DNA from: Natrialba chahannaoensis JCM 10990 | GTDB lineage: Archaea > Halobacteriota > Halobacteria > Halobacteriales > Natrialbaceae | DNA: 53,907 bases | Assembly: GCF_000337135.1 (NCBI RefSeq) | Contig: NZ_AOIN01000038.1 | Span: 1-53,907, forward strand | Direction of reading: 5' to 3' | Shown here: piece by piece, positions 31,510 to 38,632 of the stretch | Position numbering within the stretch: position 1 is the first letter of the stretch | How the letters are laid out: every line of letters begins with the position of its first letter | The notes under the pieces: model-generated | Seen by the model: the letters and a program-made list of their open reading frames with translations, nothing else | Databases searched by the model: none | Told to the model about the DNA's origin: nothing | Translations under genes and position numbers: made by a program

Positions 31510-32330
31510 TGGGTGACCCCGTTTTTCGCTTCGGATCCTGTCGCCGTCGCTGACGCAGATCCACTGTCACCGCTCTCGTCAGCACCGTTCTTTCCCGAGA
31601 GGAACTGCTCCATGTCGATGCCGCCGTAGAGCTTGTCGATCACGTCGAACGTGAGATCGTCTCGGTAGCCGTCGAAGACGAGTTTGCCGTCTGCAAGGCC
31701 GATAAATCGCTGGCCAAACTGCCGGGCGAGGTTAACCTGGTGGAGACTGATCATCGCGGTCAGACCGCGCTCTTCGGCCGCCTCGCGCAGGTAGCGCATG
31801 ACGGTCTGTGCGCTACCGGGATCGAGGCTCGCGACCGGTTCGTCGGCCAGAATGATGTTTGGGTTTTGGACGAGTGCGCGGGCGATGCCGACGCGCTGTT
31901 GTTGCCCGCCGCTCATCCGGGCAGCGCGCTGTTCGGCTTCGTCGAGGAGTCCAACCGTTTCGAGTGCATCGAGCGCCTGCAACTTGTCTTTGCGGTCGTG
32001 AGTCCGCAACACGCTGGTCGTAAAGTCGGTGCGACCGAGCGCGCCGCTCAGGGCGTTCGAGTAGGCGCTCATCCCGTCAATGATGTTGTGTTGCTGGAAG
32101 ACCATCGCCACGTCGTTTCGCGGCTTCGTCACGGTCTCTCCCTGTATCGTTACCTGTCCGTCAGTCGGCGCTGTCAGGCCGTTCACACAGCGAAGCAGCG
32201 TCGATTTACCGGAGCCGGAGGTTCCGAGGACGACGGCAAACTCTCCTTCCGGAATCTCGAAGGAGACATCGTCGAGTGCCACCGTATCCCCGAACTCTTT
32301 CGTTAGGTTCTCTACACGTATGCCGGCCAT
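31506..32330 (-). CDS. phnC: Phosphonate/phosphite-type ABC transporter ATP-binding protein
   Basis: 274-residue ABC ATPase. Walker A is GTSGSGKST at 36-44, the Q-loop is AMVFQQHNIIDGMSAYSN, the signature is MSGGQQQRVGIARAL, and Walker B is IILADEPVASLD followed by the H-loop in ISLHQVN. The 'HNIIDGMSAYSNALSGALGRT' segment is typical of PhnC. The last 30 residues are a Gly/Ser/Asp tail. It sits between phnD (38-base gap) and phnE (4-base overlap). Confidence 0.95.
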   Translation of the reverse strand: MAGIRVENLTKEFGDTVALDDVSFEIPEGEFAVVLGTSGSGKSTLLRCVNGLTAPTDGQVTIQGETVTKPRNDVAMVFQQHNIIDGMSAYSNALSGALGRTDFTTSVLRTHDRKDKLQALDALETVGLLDEAEQRAARMSGGQQQRVGIARALVQNPNIILADEPVASLDPGSAQTVMRYLREAAEERGLTAMISLHQVNLARQFGQRFIGLADGKLVFDGYRDDLTFDVIDKLYGGIDMEQFLSGKNGADESGDSGSASATATGSEAKNGVTQ

Positions 32331-32368
32331 CTTTGAGTGGTAATTTGGTGTCTCTGCTGGCTGCTTGT

Positions 32369-33370
32369 TTATTCGTCGAAGTCCGCGAACTCGAGGCCGA
32401 GGTCGTCGAAGACGTCGTAGACGACCTCGTAGTCGTCACGATCCGCTTCTTGGATGCCTGTGAACCAGAGTTCGTAGTCATCGTCGACATCCTCTGGAAT
32501 CAGGTCTTCCTCTTCGGCGTCGATGAGTGCCTGCTCGATGTCGTCGCGGACGGGATCGTCCCAGTTGCTTCGGGCCATGATCGGTGCACGGAGCATCGGC
32601 TCAGAGAGTTCGATGAGCTGCAGTTCCGGGTTTTCGTCGTCGATATCCTCGCCTGCACCATCGTACTCGGCCGACAGCTCGACGAAGTCGTCGTAGTCGT
32701 CGAACTGCTCCTGTGGGATCTGCGGTGCGCTCGCGAACGCGCCCGTCGCTGCGGCGACGATTTCGTCGTCGTCGATGAGCTGTTCACGTGCAGTGTCGTG
32801 ATCGCCCGCGTTTCGCAGTTCCAGATCGACGGCGTCGTCGTTCGGGAAGTCGCCGATGTCGAGGCCAGCGTCGTTGACCATCAGCGCCGGCACGAGCGTG
32901 CCGCTCACGGAGAGTGCGGAGCCGACGGTCATGACTTCGCCCTCCAGATCGGAGAGCTCGTTGATGTCGCTGTCTGCGAGCGTGACGATCGTCGAGAAGT
33001 ACTGATTGCCACCGAAGGCCGTCCGAACGCCGACGACATCCGCAAAGCCTTCGCCGCCGGGAACTCCGGTCGGTGACGTGTCCGCCAGCTCCCCCTGTTC
33101 CGTCTCGAGTGCCTCGAGCGTCTCGACGTAGCTTCCGGCCGGCTCGAGATCGATGTCCTCGCCCGTCTCGGCCTCCAAGTACTCTTTCATCGGCGTGTAC
33201 TCCTCAACGATGTTGGTCTGCTCTTCGGCAGGGTTGAGGATGAACCGAATTCCGTGATCGGTACTGCCGAGACAGCCGGCAATACCAGTCATCGCGGCGG
33301 CACTGGTCGCGCCAGTCGCCTTCAGGAATGTTCGTCGGGTACTGTCCCCACAGCGTGGTGTCTGCGCCAT
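32369..33370 (-). CDS. phnD: Phosphonate/phosphite-type ABC transporter binding lipoprotein (Tat)
   Basis: 333-residue solute-binding protein. The Tat motif RRTFLK has the arginine pair at 12-13 and the lipobox GIAGC has Cys33, so it is exported folded and lipid-anchored, the usual haloarchaeal arrangement. The PhnD-type fold is shown by RFILNPAEEQTNIVEEYTPMKEYLEAETG, the GVPGGEGFADVVG-VRTAFGGNQYFSTIV core and SLDVGDFP-like signatures. First gene of the importer operon, with a strong leaderless promoter. Phosphate limitation is the likely inducer from family knowledge; no regulatory site was recognised. Confidence 0.94.
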   Translation of the reverse strand: MAQTPRCGDSTRRTFLKATGATSAAAMTGIAGCLGSTDHGIRFILNPAEEQTNIVEEYTPMKEYLEAETGEDIDLEPAGSYVETLEALETEQGELADTSPTGVPGGEGFADVVGVRTAFGGNQYFSTIVTLADSDINELSDLEGEVMTVGSALSVSGTLVPALMVNDAGLDIGDFPNDDAVDLELRNAGDHDTAREQLIDDDEIVAAATGAFASAPQIPQEQFDDYDDFVELSAEYDGAGEDIDDENPELQLIELSEPMLRAPIMARSNWDDPVRDDIEQALIDAEEEDLIPEDVDDDYELWFTGIQEADRDDYEVVYDVFDDLGLEFADFDE

Positions 33371-33390
33371 ATGTAGTACGAAAAGTGTAT

Positions 33391-33400
33391 CGTTATAAAG
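33391..33400 (-). promoter_or_regulatory. TATA-like box of the phnDCE operon
   Basis: CTTTATAACG on the minus strand, centred about 25 nt before the ATG, in AT-rich DNA (33361-33480). Confidence 0.65.
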
Positions 33401-33575
33401 ACGATGATAATTTGTCTACAGCCTCGTATATATGCATATTTATTCACATAGAGTGCCATGAAAATCCCCTTCTTTCCCACACGAATATGCACAACATGTC
33501 TCTCCAAGCCCGACAGCACGATGCCCGGCGTGTCGAGGACATCGGTTGCCGTACCATCAATGTGAATCCGGTCGC

Positions 33576-33584
33576 GTTTAGTAC
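33576..33584 (+). promoter_or_regulatory. TATA-like box for the P-loop kinase gene
   Basis: GTTTAGTAC, about 33-41 nt before the ATG at 33617 and 21-29 nt before the alternative GTG at 33605. Confidence 0.5.
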
Positions 33585-33616
33585 GAGTAGAGCAACCGTG
33601 ACACGTGGCTCGTCCA

Positions 33617-34105
33617 ATGCTGATCGTCTACTGTGGGCTTCCGGGTGTCGGTAAATCGGCTGCATCAGGGTACACTGCCGAACAGACCGACGCAGAACGC
33701 TACCGAACCGACCAGGTACGCAAGCAGCTCTTTCCCGACCCTTCCTACACGCCTGAAGAGACCGACGCGACGTACGACACCCTGCTCGAGCGCGCCCAGT
33801 CTCCACTCGAGTCCGGCTCGAACGTCGTCCTCGATGCGACGTTCCAGTCCCGACCGTATCGCGAGCAGGCCGCGACGATGGCCGAAGAACTCGGCGTCGA
33901 CTATGAGTTCGTCTACGTCGACTGCGACCTCGATGTGGTCAAGGGACGCATCGAAGAACGCACGGACACGATCAGCGACGCGCAGTTCGAACAACACCTC
34001 CAGTTGCGAGAGACGTTCGACCCGATCGAGCGTGACCACGTCGTCATCGACAATTCGGGGACACTCGAGGAGACGTATCGACAGATCGACGAGCACGTGC
34101 TGTGA
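33617..34105 (+). CDS. P-loop kinase-like ATPase (predicted small-molecule or polynucleotide kinase fold)
   Basis: 162 residues from the ATG giving MLIVYCGLPGVGKS; an in-frame GTG at 33605 would add MARP and is also compatible with the promoter. The Walker A loop is GLPGVGKS at 7-14. A DATFQS motif after VVLD corresponds to the acceptor/Walker B region of T4 polynucleotide-kinase-like P-loop kinases (AAA_33 group), and a VDCD strand with 'GRIEER' is the lid region. The usual two arginines for phosphate transfer are probably R77/R80-like in SRPYREQ. The substrate is unknown. It is divergent from phnD. Confidence 0.83.
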   Translation: MLIVYCGLPGVGKSAASGYTAEQTDAERYRTDQVRKQLFPDPSYTPEETDATYDTLLERAQSPLESGSNVVLDATFQSRPYREQAATMAEELGVDYEFVYVDCDLDVVKGRIEERTDTISDAQFEQHLQLRETFDPIERDHVVIDNSGTLEETYRQIDEHVL

Positions 34106-34224
34106 GGGTGTGAGGGCCTGTGCCCTACCGGCGCACGAGCGATTCCCTTCCTGCCGTACTCTCACACATCCCACACGAACGCGGGATCACCGTATCTAAG
34201 AACCACTGCTGCAGAGTAGGGGGT

Positions 34225-35412
34225 ATGACCACGACGGCGACGACGATCAAGGACAGCGTTCACGACTATATCGAGCTCTGTCCCACCGCGGAGGCGCTGC
34301 TCGACACCGCGCCCATGCAGCGCCTGCGCTACGTTCGGCAACTGAGTACCGTCCAGCTCGTCTACCCCTCCGCGAACCACACTCGCTTCGAGCACAGCCT
34401 CGGCGTCTACCACCTCGCCTCTCGCGCCGTCGACCAACTCGAGCTCGACGACCAGCTCGCGGACCGTCTCCGGGCCGCCGCGCTCGTCCACGACGTCGGC
34501 CACGGTCCCTTCGGCCACCAGACCGAGGCCGCGATCGAACGCCACGTCGGCCGCCACCACGACGAGATCGAGTGGCTGCTCACCGACAGCGAAGTTGGCG
34601 ACGTTCTCGAAGAACAGGGGCTCGATCCCGAAGCCGTCGCCGCCACCGTTGACGGCCGCGGCCCGCTCGGTGAACTCGTCTCCGGATCGCTCGATGTCGA
34701 CCGGATGGACTATCTCGTACGGGACGCTCACCACACCGGCGTCCCCTACGGTACGATCGACCACTCGCGGCTGCTCTACGCGCTCCGGACGGTCGACGGC
34801 GAACTCGCACTCGAGGCGGGTAACGTCGCGACCGCCGAAAGTGCGCTGATCGCTCGAACACTGATGAACGCGACCGTCTACGGCCACCACGTCTCCCGAA
34901 TCGCGGGTGCAATGCTCGACCGTGCGAGCGAGCGCGTGCTGCGCGACGAGGTCATCTCGCCCGAGACGTTCGCCCGCCTCACCGACTCGGAACTCTTCTC
35001 GTTGCTCGCCGAACACGAGCCGACGGCCGACCTGGAGCGCCGACTCCGGGAGCGAACGCTCTACAAGCGCGCGATCTGGGCACCTCGCGGCGACGTGACA
35101 GACGAGTTCGTCGGACTCGAGTACGACCGCACGCGCAGCCTCGAACGAGAAATCGCCGAAGTCGCAAGCGTCAACCCGTCTGCAGTTGTCCTCGACAGTC
35201 CGTCTGAGCCAAGCTCACCCGAGTCGCGCACCAAAATCGTCGTCGACGGCGACCTCCAGCGACTCGAGGAGCGCTCTTCGCTCGTCGCCGGCCTCGATGC
35301 CTGCGCCCGGGAAACCTGGCGGCTCGGCGTCTACGCGCCGGAACCGGTGCTCGCCGATGTGCAGGACGCAGCGGCAACAGTACTCGAGACGGACGCGATC
35401 GTCGCACCGTAA
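34225..35412 (+). CDS. HD-superfamily phosphohydrolase (dGTPase/SAMHD-like)
   Basis: 395 residues from the ATG giving MTTTATTIKD. The family pattern begins IKDSVHDYIEL and PMQRLRYVRQLSTVQLVYPSANHTRFEHSLGVYHLA, with His57. The metal pair H89-D90 lies in ALVHDVGHGPFGHQTE, and the distal Asp lies in SLDVDRMDYLVRDAHHTGVPYG. This is the standard order for HD phosphohydrolases related to dNTPases and to SAMHD1. A Ser/Pro-rich linker near 335-345 separates the catalytic part from a small C-terminal domain. A GTATCTAAG element about 25-35 nt upstream is a plausible promoter. Confidence 0.9.
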   Translation: MTTTATTIKDSVHDYIELCPTAEALLDTAPMQRLRYVRQLSTVQLVYPSANHTRFEHSLGVYHLASRAVDQLELDDQLADRLRAAALVHDVGHGPFGHQTEAAIERHVGRHHDEIEWLLTDSEVGDVLEEQGLDPEAVAATVDGRGPLGELVSGSLDVDRMDYLVRDAHHTGVPYGTIDHSRLLYALRTVDGELALEAGNVATAESALIARTLMNATVYGHHVSRIAGAMLDRASERVLRDEVISPETFARLTDSELFSLLAEHEPTADLERRLRERTLYKRAIWAPRGDVTDEFVGLEYDRTRSLEREIAEVASVNPSAVVLDSPSEPSSPESRTKIVVDGDLQRLEERSSLVAGLDACARETWRLGVYAPEPVLADVQDAAATVLETDAIVAP

Positions 35413-35441
35413 CTGAGAACTGCCTGTTCTTTCGCCGTCCG

Positions 35442-35765
35442 TTATTCTCCAGAACCAGGCGACTCAGCTCCGTCTGCTGCCAGTCGATCGTCATACTTCG
35501 CGAGCGCCTCGTCTAGCGCCGCGTCGGCGTCGATATCGACCGACTCCGCGAGCGCGAGTAGCGCGAACAGCACGTCGCCAATCTCGTCCGAGGAGAGGTC
35601 AATGTCTGCAGGCACCGAGCCGTACTCGGTCGACGTGTTCGCGTCCTTCGCGAGTTCGCCGACCTCGGAGGTGAGATCGAGCAGCCTGAACTCGGGCGGG
35701 GCTTCGAGTTCGTGGGTAGCGATGAACTCGGCGACGCGTCGCTGGTGGTTGCACTGATCGTCCAT
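35442..35765 (-). CDS. MazG-like nucleotide pyrophosphohydrolase
   Basis: 107 residues from the ATG giving MDDQCNHQRR; a longer frame to 36053 is the shadow of the divergent gene. The all-alpha NTP-PPase pattern is EVGELAKD (E34, E37) and EIGDVLFALLALAES (E61, D64), four acidic residues that bind magnesium. Such house-cleaning enzymes hydrolyse non-canonical or excess (d)NTPs to NMPs. The convergent upstream neighbour is the HD hydrolase, also a nucleotide enzyme. The C-terminus (DGAESPGSGE) is flexible. Confidence 0.86.
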   Translation of the reverse strand: MDDQCNHQRRVAEFIATHELEAPPEFRLLDLTSEVGELAKDANTSTEYGSVPADIDLSSDEIGDVLFALLALAESVDIDADAALDEALAKYDDRLAADGAESPGSGE

Positions 35766-35831
35766 ACCCACGGCGAACGATCTGTCGGTGGAAAACACAA
35801 TCGAAATATGACTGGTGATGCTGTCGTCGGT

Positions 35832-36656
35832 ATGAACACTTCGCTCGACCGCATCGAATCGACCGCCATCGAGGCCTGTACGGCCGGTGGCTCGTACCTC
35901 CGCGAGGCCTATCGCACCGAAGACACCGAAGCCGACCGACTCGAACACGACGTGAAATCGAGCGCGGACACCGCATCCGAAGCGCGGATGCTCGGGGTCA
36001 TCCAGTCGCAGTTCCCGACACACCGAATCGACGCCGAAGAGTCCGGGACACACGCGGGTGCGGGAGACGACGACAGCCCATACGAGTGGATCGTCGACCC
36101 CCTCGATGGGACAAACAACTTCGAATCCGGGCTTCCGTCGTTCGCGAGCGCCGTCACCGTCTGTGAAAGCGCCGACCCCGTTCTCGGCGTGGTCTACGTG
36201 CCGCTACTCGACGACCTCTACGTCGCACGGCGTGGTCGAGGCGTCCGCTACAATGGGCGTCCGGTGGCAGCCACGCAGGCACCTGAGGCAGGGACAGAAA
36301 CAGACACTTACCACGAGCCGTCGACCGCGACCGTCGTCTCCGTTATCGGCCACGATGTCAAGCGAGATCCCGATCACCGCGCCGTCTCCGAGTCGATCAA
36401 CCGGGCACTCGAGTCCACCTGCAAACGCCGCCTCGAAAGCTGGAGCCCGACGGTTCACTGGGGGCTCCTCGCTTGCGGCCGGCTGGACGGGATCGTCTGC
36501 TACCGTCCCGACCGAGAGGAGCAGTTACTCGGTGAACTTCTCGCCGGTGAGAGCGGTCTTCGTGTCGAGCGCGGCACCGACTGGTACGTTGCCGCAGTGA
36601 GCGACGTGCTCGCTGACGAACTCGAAGACATCGCCACGACACGCGTTGACTCGTAA
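35832..36656 (+). CDS. Inositol-monophosphatase-family protein with altered second motif
   Basis: 274 residues from the ATG giving MNTSLDRIES; an ATG at 35808 adds eight residues, but the CGAAATATGAC element there sits at TATA distance from 35832. The metal site has E69/E70 in DAEES and the signature WIVDPLDGTNNF (D89, D92) at 86-97. In normal family members a W-D-x-A-x-G motif supplies a further metal ligand. Here the matching segment reads DREEQLLGELLAGESG, so Trp is lost and Asp is replaced by Glu. Residual activity is possible but not assured. Family members hydrolyse inositol phosphates, fructose-1,6-bisphosphate or PAP. It is divergent from the MazG-like gene. Confidence 0.87.
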   Translation: MNTSLDRIESTAIEACTAGGSYLREAYRTEDTEADRLEHDVKSSADTASEARMLGVIQSQFPTHRIDAEESGTHAGAGDDDSPYEWIVDPLDGTNNFESGLPSFASAVTVCESADPVLGVVYVPLLDDLYVARRGRGVRYNGRPVAATQAPEAGTETDTYHEPSTATVVSVIGHDVKRDPDHRAVSESINRALESTCKRRLESWSPTVHWGLLACGRLDGIVCYRPDREEQLLGELLAGESGLRVERGTDWYVAAVSDVLADELEDIATTRVDS

Positions 36657-36849
36657 CCGAGGCGGCAGGATGTGGCGCGCGGAGGGAACAGGGAAAGAGA
36701 CAGGAGAAGACGGGAACGGGAAACGCAGACGCGAACAGAAAACGCAGGGCGTGAACTGAAGACGGGGACGTAGACACAGAGAGACAGCACCCGTCGGCAC
36801 GGTATCGTCCGGCAAAACACGTTTCTTCCGCGCCCGTGACCACTCTAAC

Positions 36850-37446
36850 ATGGTCGACATTACCGCTGAAATCGTCCTCTTCGATGGCTTCGACGAACTC
36901 GACGCGATCGGTCCCTACGAGGTACTCGAGAACGGCTCGCAAGCCGGTGCCTCGATCGACACAAATCTCGTGACACTCGAGGAGACCGACCTCGTGACCG
37001 CCAGTCACGACCTGCGGGTCGAACCCGACGGCACGCTCGGCGACCCTGACCTGCTGCTCGTCCCCGGTGGCGGCTGGACGACCTCGACCGGCGGCGTCCG
37101 ACTCGTCGTCGACGAGGGTGAACTGCCGGCCGCAGTCGACGAGTGCTACACGAACGGCGCGACGGTCGCTTCCGTCTGCACTGGTGCGATGATTCTTGCT
37201 GCGGCGGGCCTACTCGAGGGCCGACCCGCGACGACCCACCCTGCCGCGGTGGAAGACCTTGGTGAGACGGCTGCGAACGTGGTGGACGAGCGGGTGGTCG
37301 ACGACGGTGACGTGCTCACCGCGGGTGGGGTTACGTCGGGCATCGATCTCGGACTGTGGCTCCTAGAACGCGAGTTCGACGAGTCCATTGCGGACGAGGT
37401 GGCGGCGGAAATGATTCACGAACGGCGTGGAGAGATTTTCGGATAG
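36850..37446 (+). CDS. DJ-1/PfpI family protein
   Basis: 198 residues. The glutaminase-like fold is shown by AEIVLFDGFDELDAIGPYEVL at the start, LLLVPGGGWTTS in the middle, the nucleophile elbow ASVCTGAMILAAAGLL with the active cysteine, and GGVTSGIDLGLWLLERE. The subgroup resembles isonitrile hydratase and the N-terminal domain of AraC-type activators rather than PfpI protease. The substrate is unknown. A long pyrimidine tract follows its stop. The 190 bases before it are purine-rich (AGGGAAAGAGACAGG type) without a gene. Confidence 0.9.
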   Translation: MVDITAEIVLFDGFDELDAIGPYEVLENGSQAGASIDTNLVTLEETDLVTASHDLRVEPDGTLGDPDLLLVPGGGWTTSTGGVRLVVDEGELPAAVDECYTNGATVASVCTGAMILAAAGLLEGRPATTHPAAVEDLGETAANVVDERVVDDGDVLTAGGVTSGIDLGLWLLEREFDESIADEVAAEMIHERRGEIFG

Positions 37447-37470
37447 GTCAGCTAGCGGTCTGGTGGTCAC

Positions 37471-37538
37471 TCTCTTCTCTTCTTTTCTTTTTGCTGTCAC
37501 CCTCTTCCTTTCTTCTCACCTTTTTTCCTCTCCCCTCA
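37471..37538 (+). terminator. Pyrimidine-rich tract, probable transcription terminator
   Basis: About 68 bases almost wholly C and T, with several runs of T (TTTTCTTTTT, TTTTTT) just after the DJ-1/PfpI stop. Archaeal RNA polymerase terminates at U-rich stretches without needing a hairpin. Confidence 0.6.
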
Positions 37539-37582
37539 GCCGGCCAAACAGCTATACGGAACCGCCGGGTAGCCTGACGCAT

Positions 37583-38293
37583 ATGGATGACGCGACAGAC
37601 GTGACGGGACAGACCGACGAGTTGATCGCGGACGGCGAGCGCGCCGAGGCGGTGCTGTTCGATATGGACGGCGTCCTCGTCAACAGCGAGGACTACTGGG
37701 TCGAGTTCGAGCGCGAGGAGATCTTCCCTGCTGCGGTCCCGGACGAGGATGTCGATGTCGCCGAGGTCTCCGGGATGAACTACCGCGAAATCTACGACTA
37801 CCTCGACGACGAGTACGGCACGGCGATCTCGCACGAGGAGTACATCGACCGGTTCACCGAGGCAGCCGAGGAACTGTACACGGAGCGGGTCGATCTTCTG
37901 GACGGCCTGCACGACTTGCTCGCCGAACTCGAGGAGCGAGGAATCGAGACGGCAATCGTCTCCTCTTCTCCGCACGAGTGGATCGGCTGGGTCACCGACC
38001 GGTTCGACCTCGCGGAGTCGTTCGACGAAATCATTAGCGCCGACGATATCGAGGCGGCGAGCAAACCAGAACCGGACGTGTTCGAGTACGCCGCGGACGA
38101 GATCGGCGTCCCGCCGGAGGCGTGTGTCGTCGTCGAGGATTCAGCGAACGGTATCGAGGCGGCCGACCGCGCCGACACGGTCGTGATCGCCTACCGGATC
38201 GATGCCCACGGTGACATCGACCGCTCGTCCGCGGATGTCGTCGTCGATTCATCCGACGACATTCGGGCAACGGTTCTGGAACTGACCGACTGA
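37583..38293 (+). CDS. HAD-superfamily hydrolase, beta-phosphoglucomutase-like
   Basis: 236 residues from the ATG giving MDDATDVTGQ. The HAD motifs are complete: FDMDGVLVNS with D27 and D29, IVSSS for motif II, the Lys of SKPEPDVFEYAA, and VVVEDSANGIEAA for motifs III/IV. A helical cap of about 80 residues lies between motifs I and II (NYREIYDYLDDEYG), making this a subfamily I.3 phosphatase or phosphomutase. The substrate is unknown. CTATACGG about 24-31 nt upstream is a plausible promoter. The open frame upstream of this start crosses the pyrimidine terminator and is rejected. Confidence 0.92.
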   Translation: MDDATDVTGQTDELIADGERAEAVLFDMDGVLVNSEDYWVEFEREEIFPAAVPDEDVDVAEVSGMNYREIYDYLDDEYGTAISHEEYIDRFTEAAEELYTERVDLLDGLHDLLAELEERGIETAIVSSSPHEWIGWVTDRFDLAESFDEIISADDIEAASKPEPDVFEYAADEIGVPPEACVVVEDSANGIEAADRADTVVIAYRIDAHGDIDRSSADVVVDSSDDIRATVLELTD

Positions 38294-38371
38294 ATCGGGC
38301 TCAGCCGGAATCAGTCCATGCCAGTTGATGCCGGTCGGTATCTGCCGGAACCTGTTGGTGGAGCCGCATGC

Positions 38372-38554
38372 TCACACGGTGCGCTCACTGTTGACGTAGC
38401 CATCCACGAAAAACAACAGTGCGAGGACGCCGATCGCAAGGATGAGCACGACACCGCCGTTCAGGTGCGAGAAAAACGCGCGCCAGCCGAGCAAACCGAC
38501 TCCAGCGGCGACGAGACACATCGCGAACAGACGGCGATCGGAGGGGAGGGACAT
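38372..38554 (-). CDS. Small two-helix membrane protein
   Basis: 60 residues: MSLPSDRRLF, then membrane segments AMCLVAAGVGLLGWRAFFSHL and GVVLILAIGVLALLFFVDGYV, ending with NSERTV. Proteins this short are often missed, but a good TATA element (CGATAAATTATT, 38579-38590) is at leaderless distance and the two-helix pattern is clean. The function is unknown. It is convergent with the HAD gene, and the helicase gene ends about 80 bases upstream of its promoter. Confidence 0.62.
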   Translation of the reverse strand: MSLPSDRRLFAMCLVAAGVGLLGWRAFFSHLNGGVVLILAIGVLALLFFVDGYVNSERTV

Positions 38555-38578
38555 AGTAGATATTGAACACTACAGAAC

Positions 38579-38590
38579 AATAATTTATCG
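38579..38590 (-). promoter_or_regulatory. TATA-like box for the 60-residue membrane protein
   Basis: CGATAAATTATT on the minus strand, centred about 30 nt before the ATG. Confidence 0.55.
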
Positions 38591-38632
38591 AAAGACCCTC
38601 CAGCACCCCCGGAATTCCGTATCACCGACCAG

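Noticed and set aside
33322-33519. 65-codon minus-strand frame overlapping the phnD start
   Set aside because: It runs through the phnD promoter; its composition is not that of a haloarchaeal protein.
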